Shown here: positions 54,155 through 62,491 of the stretch, one piece after another
Numbering within the stretch: the first letter of the stretch is position 1
Layout of the letters: each line of letters begins with the position of its first letter
NCBI RefSeq assembly: GCF_003352085.1
Contig: NZ_CP025804.1
Span: 4,278,001-4,342,000, forward strand
Length of the DNA stretch: 64,000 bases
Direction: 5' to 3'
From: Sulfitobacter sp. SK012
Lineage (GTDB): Bacteria > Pseudomonadota > Alphaproteobacteria > Rhodobacterales > Rhodobacteraceae
The notes under the pieces: model-generated
Seen by the model: only the letters and a program-made list of their open reading frames with translations
Database searches by the model: none
What the model was told of the DNA's origin: nothing
Translations under genes and position numbers: made by a program

Positions 54155-55036
54155 CTATCGCGCGCGATCGTTCATTGCCGTCGCTTTTCTGTGATACTCT
54201 TCAAAGCCGATCTGAGCGCGCAGGTCGGCGAAATCCAAAAGATGTTCCTGCGCAGACCGTCCCGCTGCAAGGTCCACAAGAGCCGCATTCATCGCCTTCA
54301 TCGCGGCAGAAAGCAGCGTCAGCGGATAGGCCGCGATTGAATAACCCAACTCAGCGAGCGTTTCGGGCGGCAGTATAGGCGTCTGCCCTCCTTCAAGCAT
54401 ATTCGCCATGTGAACGCCGTCGACAGAACTGCAAATCGTCGCCATTTCCTCGATGGTATACGGCTCCTCGACGAACAGAATATCGGCACCGATCTTGGCA
54501 AACGCCTCCGCACGCGCAAGTGCTTCATCAAGCCCATGCTCTCGGCGGGCATCCGTGCGCGCAAGGATCATAATGTCGTGGTCCGCCCGCGCCTCCACGG
54601 CGGCATGAATGCGGTCGATGGCTTCAGAACGACAGACGACGCTCTTGCCCATGGTATGACCGCACCGTTTTGGGGCGACCTGATCTTCGATCATAACCGC
54701 AGCACAGCCCGCGCGCGCAAACCCTGTTACCGTACGCATAACATTCATCGGGTTGTCGTGCCCCGTATCACCATCCACCATCATCGGAATTGTGAGCGGG
54801 CGCATGGCGTTACGCGCCTGATCAAGAACTTCGCCATAACTCATCAGCCCCGTATCGGGTGCGCCCAACCGCGACGCGGATGCACCGAACCCCGACAAAA
54901 AGGTAAGATCAAAACCAGCTTGCTCAATCAGTTTCGCTGAAAGCGCATCAAAGCAGCAGGGCATTTTGATCAATTCGCCCCGCGCGATAAGCGCGCGCAA
55001 ACGATCCGCCATCGGGTTCGCAACTGTCTCAGGCAT
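54155..55036 (-). CDS. Isocitrate lyase/PEP mutase family protein
   Basis: 293 residues from the ATG at 55036, with GGAG six bases upstream (ATG at 55048 is possible). A TIM-barrel lyase: PMMVDGDTGHDNP holds the Mg-binding Asp, IEDQVAPKRCGH carries the catalytic-loop Cys of the family (K-R-C-G-H), and ILARTDARREHGLDEAL and ILFVEEP follow. Members split 2-methylisocitrate, oxaloacetate or similar acids, or act on phosphonates. No prpC or other methylcitrate gene is adjacent, so the substrate is undecided. Confidence 0.88.
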   Translation of the reverse strand: MPETVANPMADRLRALIARGELIKMPCCFDALSAKLIEQAGFDLTFLSGFGASASRLGAPDTGLMSYGEVLDQARNAMRPLTIPMMVDGDTGHDNPMNVMRTVTGFARAGCAAVMIEDQVAPKRCGHTMGKSVVCRSEAIDRIHAAVEARADHDIMILARTDARREHGLDEALARAEAFAKIGADILFVEEPYTIEEMATICSSVDGVHMANMLEGGQTPILPPETLAELGYSIAAYPLTLLSAAMKAMNAALVDLAAGRSAQEHLLDFADLRAQIGFEEYHRKATAMNDRAR

Positions 55037-55270
55037 GTGCATCTCCATTCTTGAGCAAATGCGAACACCTGCCGGTGTCATTCTCCGCTAAACCAACGGG
55101 CCAAGGAAGCCTCAAGCAGTGATTTCCAGAAAATTCGCATCTGGATGCACGTAATGGCGCAAAGGTTGAACGCAATTGACTTGAGTATTTACTCATTCTG
55201 AGTTGAATTTATTACGCACCTATAGACGCTAATCGGCGTCAGGCAATCGTTCTGTGAAAGGATAGCGTCG

Positions 55271-55985
55271 GTGAAGCGGACAGCTCTGATCTATGCAATT
55301 CCCTATCTATTTTCCTTCGTCCTGGCGTTTGCGGCAAATGCCCAGCGCTCGCATGATTACGTGTCGTGCTACGGAGAGACCCTCGATGTTCGGATGCAAA
55401 CAACGGCCAAGAATGGCGACATTGTTGAATGTTTATCTATCCCTTCCAGATCTGGAAAGATGGAGTGTCGAACTCTCGATGAGACCAAATGAATATTTGA
55501 GAAAAGGAGAGGAGTGCCTGCCAGAACCGCTCACGGCAAGTCGTTTGGTCTACGGGAGCTTTGCTCCTGATCAGGCAAACGCCATTGGTTTCCCAGGACA
55601 ATTCCAGAAATTGCGTATACGTATGGTCGATACGGAAAGTGACATTTGGACAGGATTGGGACTCTTGGACCGCGTTCAGCAAATCGGTATTCCGCTGGAA
55701 GGTGGTTTCAAATGGTTTACGAGGGAGCCTCAAGATTTGCCCTAACCTACTGACCTGAAGGTCTCGCGCGGTGCCTACCTATTCCCGCAAGAACACCTGT
55801 CCCCGATAGGCGACCCTATCATTAGGCACTGCGGAACGTGGGCTTGCGGGACCAGTTACGGTCTCCCTGACCATATGTTTGTGCGGTTTGAGGTTTGGAA
55901 TCAGGTTCCTTACAGCGACTGGGATGAGCAAGACCTGATTTTCCAAGCGATGCTAAAGTCTATGATTTTAAAACAGGCCGAATGA
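55271..55985 (+). pseudogene. Broken gene for a secreted protein (one frameshift, one nonsense codon)
   Basis: A GTG at 55271 with GAAAGGATAG upstream starts a signal peptide (IYAIPYLFSFVLAFAANA). The frame stops at a TGA at 55490-55492. A shift of one base near 55487 joins it to a second frame that reads on as NEYLRKGEECLPEPL and FPGQFQKLRIRMVDTESD, then meets a TAA at 55743-55745. The same second frame then continues for 79 more codons without a stop (VSRGAYLFPQEHLSPIG, HCGTWACGTSYGLPDHM) to a TGA at 55983. Together this is about a 237-codon secreted protein. No family was recognised. Confidence 0.7.
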
Positions 55986-56102
55986 CATTTTCCGTCTCTC
56001 CTGAGGGCAACTTAGTTGGCCCTACGGGGTCACCTGTTCCGCACAGTCGCTATCTGAACCTATGAATAAACCCCAATAACGGCCTTCACATCCTCACCCG
56101 CC

Positions 56103-56966
56103 CTAACCCATCGCCATCTCAACAATCCTGGCGTGCACGGCGACCTGAGCCTCGGGGATCTTTGGGGTAGGACGCCCTGCAATGGCCGCCAACTTTTGCT
56201 GAAGGACCACAAACTCCCCCAAAACGACCGAGCCTACCGCCCTTTGGGCTGGCCCCTGCAGCGCGTCCTCAAGAGGGACAAAAACCGCGCCTTCTTCTTT
56301 TAGACGCGCAAAGTAGTCAGACGCGATATCGGCAAAAAACGGGACGTTATGCCCCAAAGTAATACCGATGATTTCCTCCCCGAACCAAGCCTCAGCAGCA
56401 GCCATATCATGGCGCAACTGGGCCGCTGAGAAATCCAAGAAACTTGCTTTTACGTGCTCTGCTGCGGCTTCGTCCTGCGCATCCAAAGCATTTCGGTAGG
56501 CGCGGTTCCATGTCCATTCATACGCCCAAGACGTCACATCAACCGGTGTTAAGCCCCTGCGTTGCAAATGAGCATTCACGTCCCCCAACTTTTCAGGCGT
56601 CTCGCCCCAATGGCACAAAGGATGCCGGAAAAGCTTTAACGGAGCTTTGGGCAGCCAAGGAGCCAGATGCCGTTCCGCCGCATCAATATCCTCAATAAAC
56701 GCCTCAGCTGTCACATCAGGCAACTCGATATGAGAATGGGTGTGATTGGCGATGTAATACCCATCACCAACCCAATCATCTAGGATTTTTGAAAACTCTG
56801 GATTTTTCAAAAGCGGCCAAGAGTTTGAAAACGAATAGACCCCAGAAATCGAATGTTGTTTTAACGCGCCCCGGATCGACGCCACAATGCCCTCAGCCGT
56901 ATATCCGGCCGGAGGATAGGACACAGGCCACAACGGCAGGTCGTCCATCGTAAAGGCAATCTTCAT
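56103..56966 (-). CDS. Polysaccharide deacetylase family protein
   Basis: 287 residues, no signal peptide. The NodB-type motifs are AFTMDDLPL (catalytic/metal Asp, residues 4-12) and ANHTHSHIELPD (metal His pair, about 72-83). KLFRHPLCHWGETPEKL replaces the usual R-x-P-x-G loop, and GITLGHNVPFFADI ends the barrel. Cytoplasmic members act on small acetylated or formylated compounds rather than chitin. It stands alone, beside the broken gene at 55271-55985. Confidence 0.85.
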   Translation of the reverse strand: MKIAFTMDDLPLWPVSYPPAGYTAEGIVASIRGALKQHSISGVYSFSNSWPLLKNPEFSKILDDWVGDGYYIANHTHSHIELPDVTAEAFIEDIDAAERHLAPWLPKAPLKLFRHPLCHWGETPEKLGDVNAHLQRRGLTPVDVTSWAYEWTWNRAYRNALDAQDEAAAEHVKASFLDFSAAQLRHDMAAAEAWFGEEIIGITLGHNVPFFADIASDYFARLKEEGAVFVPLEDALQGPAQRAVGSVVLGEFVVLQQKLAAIAGRPTPKIPEAQVAVHARIVEMAMG

Positions 56967-57105
56967 CTTTGGGCTCGATTTGCGGCTGTTTCTTTGGCTG
57001 TAACTATTGTGTCAAAGATCGCTCTTGTCGACGGCCCCCCAAGGATGAATGGTAGCCCGCAACAACCGGGTGCAAACTGCGCCTGCCCAACTTGGAATGC
57101 ACCTC

Positions 57106-57957
57106 ATGGAACCTATCGTCTTTTTCGCCGTTATCTTGGCCGCGCTGTTTCATGCTGTGTGGAATGCGATGGTCAAAGGGGACGGCGACAAATATCTGGC
57201 CATGACAGCGGTTGTGATTGGTCAGGGGTTGTTCGCAGTTCCCGCGCTGGCCTTCGTGCCGGCCCCCGCGCCGTCAAGTTATCCGTTGATCGCCGCCGGC
57301 ATTCTTTTGCATCTGGGCTATCAGTTCTTTTTGCTGGCCGCTTACCGCGTCGGCGACCTGACGCAGGTCTATCCCCTTGCACGCGGCACCGCGCCGTTGA
57401 TTGTCGCCGGTGTTTCGGTGATGTTTTTGGGCGTTGTCCTGTACCCAATCCAAATCGCAGCCATCGCGCTGATCGGGTTGGGGATCATTTCCTTGGCGCT
57501 GGTCAGGCGCGTTGACGGTGGGGCCAACCCAAAGGCGGCCGTTTTTGCACTTATCACGGGCTGCTTTATCGCATCTTATTCGCTCGTCGACGGTTTGGGC
57601 GCACGCCAGGCAGGAACAGCATTGGGGTATTATGGGTGGCTTGCCATCGGCAACACCATCGCAACGCTTGCAATCATGGCGATCACCCGCCCTGAAACCC
57701 TCCGCAAGGTGCCTCGCAAAGGCATACGCTTGGTGCTCTTGGGCGGGGGCGCATCTTATGTGGCCTACGCGCTGGTCGTTTGGTCCTTTACCCAAGCGCC
57801 GATTGCACTGGTTACCGCCTTGCGCGAAACGTCGATCGTCTTTGCGCTGTTGCTTGGTGTGTTCGTCCTTAACGAAAAGCTCAATCTAGCCAAGGTCCTG
57901 TCGACACTCCTGACCCTGATCGGGGCCGTGATGCTACGATTTGGACGTCAGTCATGA
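57106..57957 (+). CDS. EamA/DMT-family transporter
   Basis: 283 residues from the ATG at 57106. Ten predicted membrane helices in two EamA repeats; FHAVWNAMVKGDGDKYLAM near 14-32 and PLARGTAPLIVAGVSVMFLG in repeat one, VWSFTQAPIALVTALRETSIVFALLLG in repeat two. The substrate is usually a metabolite or amino acid exported by proton exchange, but is not predictable. It overlaps the metallophosphoesterase gene by 4 bp (ATGA). Confidence 0.9.
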   Translation: MEPIVFFAVILAALFHAVWNAMVKGDGDKYLAMTAVVIGQGLFAVPALAFVPAPAPSSYPLIAAGILLHLGYQFFLLAAYRVGDLTQVYPLARGTAPLIVAGVSVMFLGVVLYPIQIAAIALIGLGIISLALVRRVDGGANPKAAVFALITGCFIASYSLVDGLGARQAGTALGYYGWLAIGNTIATLAIMAITRPETLRKVPRKGIRLVLLGGGASYVAYALVVWSFTQAPIALVTALRETSIVFALLLGVFVLNEKLNLAKVLSTLLTLIGAVMLRFGRQS

Positions 57958-58553
57958 AAATTGTTGGTTTCTCAGATCTCCACCGGGACACGCGCGCAGC
58001 ACAGATCATCGTCGATTGCGCACACGACGCAGATATCGTCATCAGAGCGGGTGATTTTGCCACACACGGCCAGGGTGCCAATGACACCTTAAAGGTGCTG
58101 CGAGCGCTGCGTTGCCCCTTCGTAATTGTGCACGGAAACCATGACGACCCGGCGGCGCTGCGTTCAATCGCGCAGGACTGGACCGGGGCGCATTATTTGC
58201 ACGGTGACAGCGTCACCCTGAAAGGCCTGACCATTTTCGGCATGGGCGGCGAAACTCCAATCCAAAACGATGCCGTATGGAATGTCGGTCAGTCAGAGGC
58301 TGAGGCGCAAGAACTGCTAACCGCTTGTCCAAAAGACGCAATCCTCGTCAGTCACACGCCCCCCCTCGGTCATTGCGATGTTCAAGCGGATGGATCCCAC
58401 CAAGGCAGCCAAGCACTGACAACCCACATCGAAACACGGAACCCAAGCCATGTTTTATGCGGTCATATCCACGAGGCATGGGGGATGAAATCTACAATTG
58501 GGGCCAGCAAAATCAGCAATCTTGGCCCCAATCCAACCGTATTTTTGATCTGA
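57954..58553 (+). CDS. Calcineurin-like metallophosphoesterase
   Basis: 199 residues, cytoplasmic. Metal-site blocks are complete: FSDLHRD (D-x-H, 6-12), RAGDFATHG (G-D), VIVHGNHDDP (G-N-H-D), LVSHTPPLG (H) and LCGHIHEAWG (G-H-x-H). Length fits the small YfcE-like class that hydrolyses phosphodiesters. It is translationally coupled to the EamA transporter. The substrate is unknown. Confidence 0.9.
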   Translation: MKIVGFSDLHRDTRAAQIIVDCAHDADIVIRAGDFATHGQGANDTLKVLRALRCPFVIVHGNHDDPAALRSIAQDWTGAHYLHGDSVTLKGLTIFGMGGETPIQNDAVWNVGQSEAEAQELLTACPKDAILVSHTPPLGHCDVQADGSHQGSQALTTHIETRNPSHVLCGHIHEAWGMKSTIGASKISNLGPNPTVFLI

Positions 58554-58715
58554 GCGAACACGTCTGACATGCCCTCGCAGCACGCCTCAAATGCGCCTGC
58601 CCAACCTGCGATAAGGGTATGCGTCTAAACATCGCATTACTTGATTTGTCGATATCCGTTGCTCAAACGCTACTTTCGTTTATCAAGGCTCAAAATAACA
58701 ACCAGCGGCAGGCCC

Positions 58716-59744
58716 ATGACCCAAAAATCCGAATCGTCTCTGCAAAATCATAACTTGGGAGCGGCGCGCGATTGGGTCAAAGTCCTTTCAGAATATCGCG
58801 AGCCCAGCACATTGCGCAGTTCAGTTGAACTTGCGGTCACGCTTGGACCTTTCATTCTGCTCTGGGCACTCGCTTGGTGGGCCTATTCCATTAGCGGTTG
58901 GTTGACCCTCGCAATATCGCTGTGCAACGCAGGCTTTCTGCTGCGTCTCTTTACCATCCAACATGATTGCGGCCATGGCGCGTTCTTCAAGAACCGCACG
59001 GCCAGCGATTGGATCGGCCGCGTACTTGGCGTTCTGACCCTCACGCCATTCGATGTTTGGCGCCGCACCCATTCCATGCACCACAGCAGCTCGGGCAATC
59101 TTGGCCGTCGCGGCATCGGCGACATCTATACGCTTACCGTCGATGAATATAACGAACTTAGCCTTATCTGGCGGATACGCTACCGTATCATGCGCCACCC
59201 CATCATGCTCTTTGCCATCGGGCCGGGCTATCTCTTTTTTCTTCAAAACCGGATCCCCTTGGGTCTGATGAACAAAGCAAGATATTGGGCCAGTGCCATG
59301 TTCACCAATGCGGCTCTCGTGGGTGGTCTGCTTATTATTACGTATTTCGGTGGCTTGATGCCGATCTTGCTGATCTTCTTGCCCTCAACGCTTCTTGCTG
59401 CAACCGCAGGCGTCTGGCTCTTTTATGTCCAGCACCAGTTCGACACGACCCAGTGGGACGAAGAAGAAGGCTGGAACTTGCACGAAGCCGCCCTGCACGG
59501 CAGCTCGCATTACGTCCTGCCTTCAGTCCTGCAATGGTTCAGCGCAAACATCGGCATCCACCACGTGCACCATCTCTACAGCCGCATCCCGTTTTACCGG
59601 CTACCCGAAGTCCTGCGCGACCATGCCATCCTTGCTGACGTCAATCGCATGACCGTCCGTGAGAGCTTTGCAAACGCGCGCCTTCACCTTTGGGATGGAA
59701 AAAGCCAGCGCTTGTTGTCATTCGCCCAAGCGCGCCGGGCCTAA
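58716..59744 (+). CDS. Membrane fatty-acid desaturase
   Basis: 342 residues from the ATG at 58716. The three histidine boxes of di-iron acyl-lipid desaturases are present: HDCGHGAFF (about 86-94), HSMHHSSSGN (about 122-131) and GIHHVHHLYSRIP (about 286-298). Several transmembrane helices surround them. This layout matches desaturases of the omega-3/delta-12 type that act on phospholipid acyl chains with O2. It is alone; the RpoE-linked lipid operon is 38 kb away and no direct link is claimed. Confidence 0.9.
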   Translation: MTQKSESSLQNHNLGAARDWVKVLSEYREPSTLRSSVELAVTLGPFILLWALAWWAYSISGWLTLAISLCNAGFLLRLFTIQHDCGHGAFFKNRTASDWIGRVLGVLTLTPFDVWRRTHSMHHSSSGNLGRRGIGDIYTLTVDEYNELSLIWRIRYRIMRHPIMLFAIGPGYLFFLQNRIPLGLMNKARYWASAMFTNAALVGGLLIITYFGGLMPILLIFLPSTLLAATAGVWLFYVQHQFDTTQWDEEEGWNLHEAALHGSSHYVLPSVLQWFSANIGIHHVHHLYSRIPFYRLPEVLRDHAILADVNRMTVRESFANARLHLWDGKSQRLLSFAQARRA

Positions 59745-59888
59745 TTCACGACACTACGCACCGCTTAATCAGCATCTATTGCAAGCTTTCGGTTTCGGCC
59801 TTCCCAAGGCAGTCATTGAGCTTGCCTTGCATCCGGGTACATTGTTTCAATACCAACCCCCAGCGTTGGTGCAGCAAGGCGAGAGCGG

Positions 59889-60725
59889 ATGACATCAAAG
59901 CATGATCCAAAAAGCTGGATAGGGCGCACGGCGCAGATGCAGGACAACCTGCGTCCTCAACCAGCTCAATTCATGCAAGCCACGCTGGACCGCTCCCCGT
60001 CGTTTACCCACGCTGATCCTTTGCCGCCCCTGTGGCATTGGCTCTATTTCCTTGAGGCCACGCGGCACAGCGAATTGGGCCGCGACGCACAACCCAAAAA
60101 GGGTGGCTTCCTGCCTCCCATCGCTCTGCCGCGCCGCATGTGGGCTGGTGGTAATTTTACGTTCCACGTTCCGTTGATCTTGGGCAAGGATGTCGCAAAA
60201 CACTCGGCCATCAAAAGCGTTGTGGAAAAGGATGGCCGGTCGGGCAAGCTGTGCTTCGTGCAAGTTGAACACAAACTCTACCAGGACGATCGGCTCGCCC
60301 TCACCGAAGAACACGATATCGTCTACCGCGCAGATCCAGACCCTGCTGCCCCGTCCCCTGTGCGCACCCCCGCCCCTCTAGACCCTGAGTTCTCTCGCGT
60401 CGTCACACCAAGCGAAGCGCTCTTGTTTCGCTATTCCGCCCTGACCTTCAATGGACACCGCATCCATTATGACGCGGATTACGCGCGTGATGTCGAAGGC
60501 TATGACGGGTTGGTTTTCCACGGCCCCCTAACGGCCACACTGCTGGTCGATTTGGCCTGCGCAGAAACCGGCCAGACGCCAAGGCAATTCGCCTTCCGCG
60601 CTCTGGCTCCTATCTCGGGCCCCACGGCTTTCCACATCAAAGGCCGCCGCACCGGCAACACTGTCGATCTGTGGGCCAAGCGCCACGATGGCGTTTTGGC
60701 AATGACCGCAAAGGCGCACTTCTGA
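59889..60725 (+). CDS. MaoC-like hydratase with FAS1-like N-terminal half (mesaconyl-C4-CoA hydratase type)
   Basis: 278 residues, double hot-dog. The N-terminal half lacks catalytic residues but has PPLWHWLYFLEATRHSELGRD. The C-terminal half has the hydratase motif YSALTFNGHRIHYDADYAR (N and H catalytic; about 176-194) and GLVFHGPLTATLL. In known pathways such enzymes hydrate mesaconyl-C4-CoA or itaconyl-CoA. No neighbouring citramalyl or methylaspartate-cycle genes are visible, so the physiological substrate is open. Confidence 0.82.
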   Translation: MTSKHDPKSWIGRTAQMQDNLRPQPAQFMQATLDRSPSFTHADPLPPLWHWLYFLEATRHSELGRDAQPKKGGFLPPIALPRRMWAGGNFTFHVPLILGKDVAKHSAIKSVVEKDGRSGKLCFVQVEHKLYQDDRLALTEEHDIVYRADPDPAAPSPVRTPAPLDPEFSRVVTPSEALLFRYSALTFNGHRIHYDADYARDVEGYDGLVFHGPLTATLLVDLACAETGQTPRQFAFRALAPISGPTAFHIKGRRTGNTVDLWAKRHDGVLAMTAKAHF

Positions 60726-60937
60726 TCCGCCCTCACCAGGCCCATGGCGAGCATCCCGCTACGGCTGCGCCTCCAGTGGTTTCCGGAAAATGGCCGCTTG
60801 GCACCAATAGCGGCGGGTTCTTTAACCGGACAACTGCAAACTATCGCCAGGGCCATCCGAAAGTGCGGCACTAACTAATGTTGCACCTGCAACCTGACGG
60901 CCTGTTGATACCCGATAGAACGAGGAGGCCCAGTAGA

Positions 60938-61585
60938 ATGCTTGGAAGTACCTTTGCCAACATAGTTAGAAAAATGACCGTCTAGACCTACACACTTGCC
61001 CCCATCGTTCTGATCTATTTCGCGTTCGCTTTTCATGTAATGAACAGGTACCACCCCGCTTCAAGGTTTCTGCCCTTCCCTTACAATAGCGCTGAGTCTC
61101 TCTTAGCTGATTTACTTTTTGTAATGGCTCCGCTTGTCGGGGCTACGGCTTATTATGTCAAAAGGCTCAACAGTTCTCAGAGGGAAATTCGGCAAAAATT
61201 CACGCTCAATTACCAAAATTGCGATCTTCTTTATCACCCCCCCAACAGCAATCAGATCTACCTCGCTATTGATCGAAACGGCTCTGACATTGTTCGTAAG
61301 ATGCAGGTCATTTGGACACCTGAGGGACGCTGCATCGGTGGAAAAATCTATGACGTTGTTGATGGCGCCGATTTAAGAAAGTTCGATGCTGCCCGTTTTG
61401 AAAAGGGCTAGAATTGTGTATCAGCCCTGATAACGAATGCTATTCCAGATAGAACACTTGATCCCAAAATCAACTATGGGCAGGAAACCTCCATTGAGAA
61501 TCTCTTTAGAAATGCTCTTGGGCAAAATGCGCTAGGAGAGGAACGGTATGAGGAAATAAGCGCAGTTTATTGGTTTTGTTTGTGA
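60938..61585 (+). pseudogene. Decayed membrane protein gene with two in-frame stops
   Basis: A strong GAGGAGG site precedes the ATG at 60938. The frame reads MLGSTFANIVRKMTV, meets TAG at 60983-60985, then continues (YTLAPIVLIYFAFAFHV, a membrane helix; LLADLLFVMAPLVGATAYYV, a second). A 123-codon internal frame from 61040 ends at a second TAG at 61409-61411. The same frame then runs a further 57 codons (NYGQETSIENLFRNALGQN) to TGA at 61583. The base composition is more AT-rich than the flanks. An alternative is a short intact protein from 61040-61411, but the ribosome site favours decay. Confidence 0.45.
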
Positions 61586-61768
61586 TGGTTTTTGCTCTGC
61601 CTGCATTTGCGTAGCAAAAATCCGAATGTCGGGGCAAAAAAAGCATTCAAGTTGGACGATGGCGTTCCTTTTCTGGACGTCCATATGCCTGTTCAGATAC
61701 CCGGTTCTTATCAAGCACTGGCGCTTCGCCGCTTGAACACGCCCAACGTACTCCGACAAACACCATGA
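61548..61768 (+). pseudogene. Remnant of a small secreted protein gene, frameshifted twice
   Basis: GGAGAGGAACGGT precedes an ATG at 61548 whose frame stops at once. Skipping one base gives KRSLLVLFVMVFALPAFA, a clear signal peptide, ended by TAG at 61612. A third frame then reads AKKAFKLDDGVPFLDVHMPV and RRLNTPNVLRQTP to TGA at 61766. Coding character switches between frames, as expected for old decay. It overlaps the end of the preceding decayed frame. Confidence 0.3.
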
Positions 61769-61851
61769 AACGGCGCATCACTCTCGATGGATGAAGTGCA
61801 GCAGGGCCCAGCCACTAGCCTACACAACAATCGCCCGCAGGCCCTGCCCCC

Positions 61852-62220
61852 TCACTTCTTTTCACGCGCGGCACGATCTGCGCGCATCTCGTCAATCATC
61901 TGGTGCGCGTCGTTCAATATCCGTGGCACCGTATTGTCATTCGGATATCCCTTGATCTGCCCTGACAGCAACGCCGTCCAATACACCCGCAGCACCCGGT
62001 TTAGCCGCGTTTGATATCCCGGACCCAGCTTGCGAAACCAGCGCACCATGTCGCTGTCCAACCTCAGCGTCACGCGCGTTCTATGCGGTGCCACCGGCTC
62101 CCAGCCTTCCATCCCACTCCACTCAGTCGGCAGGCTTTCCCCCAGCCATTGCACGCTCAGCTCTGTCTGCAATTGCTCCAACTCATAAAGCATCTGGGTG
62201 TGAGCGTCTTTGTGCCGCAT
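61852..62220 (-). CDS. BrnA-like ribbon-helix-helix protein without an adjacent BrnT toxin
   Basis: 122 residues from the ATG at 62220 (GGAAGGGACACACC upstream). The middle segment TRVTLRLDSDMVRWFRKLGPG and YQTRLNRVLRVYWTALLSGQ is the BrnA_antitoxin (ribbon-helix-helix) signature; the N-terminal 65 residues are a helical extension. BrnA normally binds its own operator and the BrnT ribonuclease. No BrnT-like gene is within the window's flanking region, so this is an orphan, perhaps a transcription regulator. The array at 62292-62330 lies 72 bp upstream of its start. Confidence 0.8.
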   Translation of the reverse strand: MRHKDAHTQMLYELEQLQTELSVQWLGESLPTEWSGMEGWEPVAPHRTRVTLRLDSDMVRWFRKLGPGYQTRLNRVLRVYWTALLSGQIKGYPNDNTVPRILNDAHQMIDEMRADRAAREKK

Positions 62221-62291
62221 GGTGTGTCCCTTCCTGTCTGGTAAGGACAACATCATCCAAATACTCAAATCAGTCCTGAATGCGCCGTTCG

Positions 62292-62330
62292 GTGCACAGG
62301 CGGTGTACATGTTGTGCACGTCTGATGCAC
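62292..62330 (-). promoter_or_regulatory. Operator-like array: four GTGYAC-like hexamers at exact 11-bp spacing (array B)
   Basis: GTGCAC at 62292-62297, GTGTAC at 62303-62308, GTGCAC at 62314-62319 and ATGCAC at 62325-62330: three successive offsets of exactly 11 bp. On the minus strand the core GTGCACAACATGTACACCG differs from array A (9509-9548) at only two of 19 positions. It lies upstream of the BrnA-like gene and on the other side faces the MocR-type regulator gene (start 62492). Ribbon-helix-helix dimers often bind such tandem short sites, so autoregulation is plausible. Confidence 0.62.
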
Positions 62331-62385
62331 AGGCTAATGGCCAAGCATTTGTCGATTATTGAAACCTAAAGTCTCATTATCGATT

Positions 62386-62447
62386 TACATCTGAAGCCAT
62401 AGGTGGTAGTTTGGAATAACACCCAAATTCCAATTCAATCAGATGTA
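62386..62447 (+). promoter_or_regulatory. Two nested inverted repeats upstream of the MocR-type regulator
   Basis: Outer dyad: TACATCTGA (62386-62394) and TCAGATGTA (62439-62447), perfect 9-bp arms with centres 53 bp apart, about five turns. Inner dyad: TTGGAAT (62411-62417) and ATTCCAA (62427-62433). They end 45 bp before the regulator's start codon. MocR/PdxR dimers are known to bind separated half-sites, so this is a candidate autoregulatory operator. Confidence 0.45.
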
Positions 62448-62491
62448 TGGCCAGTTTGCACTCGCAATAGGTCCAATGTAAGACTGCTCAA

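Noticed and set aside
55480..55495. Programmed ribosomal frameshifting at the join of the two frames
   Set aside because: There is no slippery heptamer or downstream structure, and a separate nonsense codon follows at 55743, which fits a pseudogene.
55293..55745. A 150-codon frame as an independent gene
   Set aside because: Its first third overlaps the signal-peptide frame of 55271 and is not protein-like; its second part is better explained as the continuation of that broken gene after a frameshift.
58716..59744. Assignment of the fatty-acid desaturase to the RpoE furan-lipid pathway
   Set aside because: It is 38 kb away, belongs to the three-histidine-box di-iron class and has no visible RpoE-type promoter, so only a general acyl-lipid desaturase call is made.
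60983..61411. Stop-codon recoding (amber readthrough or pyrrolysine)
   Set aside because: Both interruptions are TAG, but there is no PylRS-like gene or suppressor tRNA in the window, and neighbouring frames are also broken, so ordinary decay is simpler.
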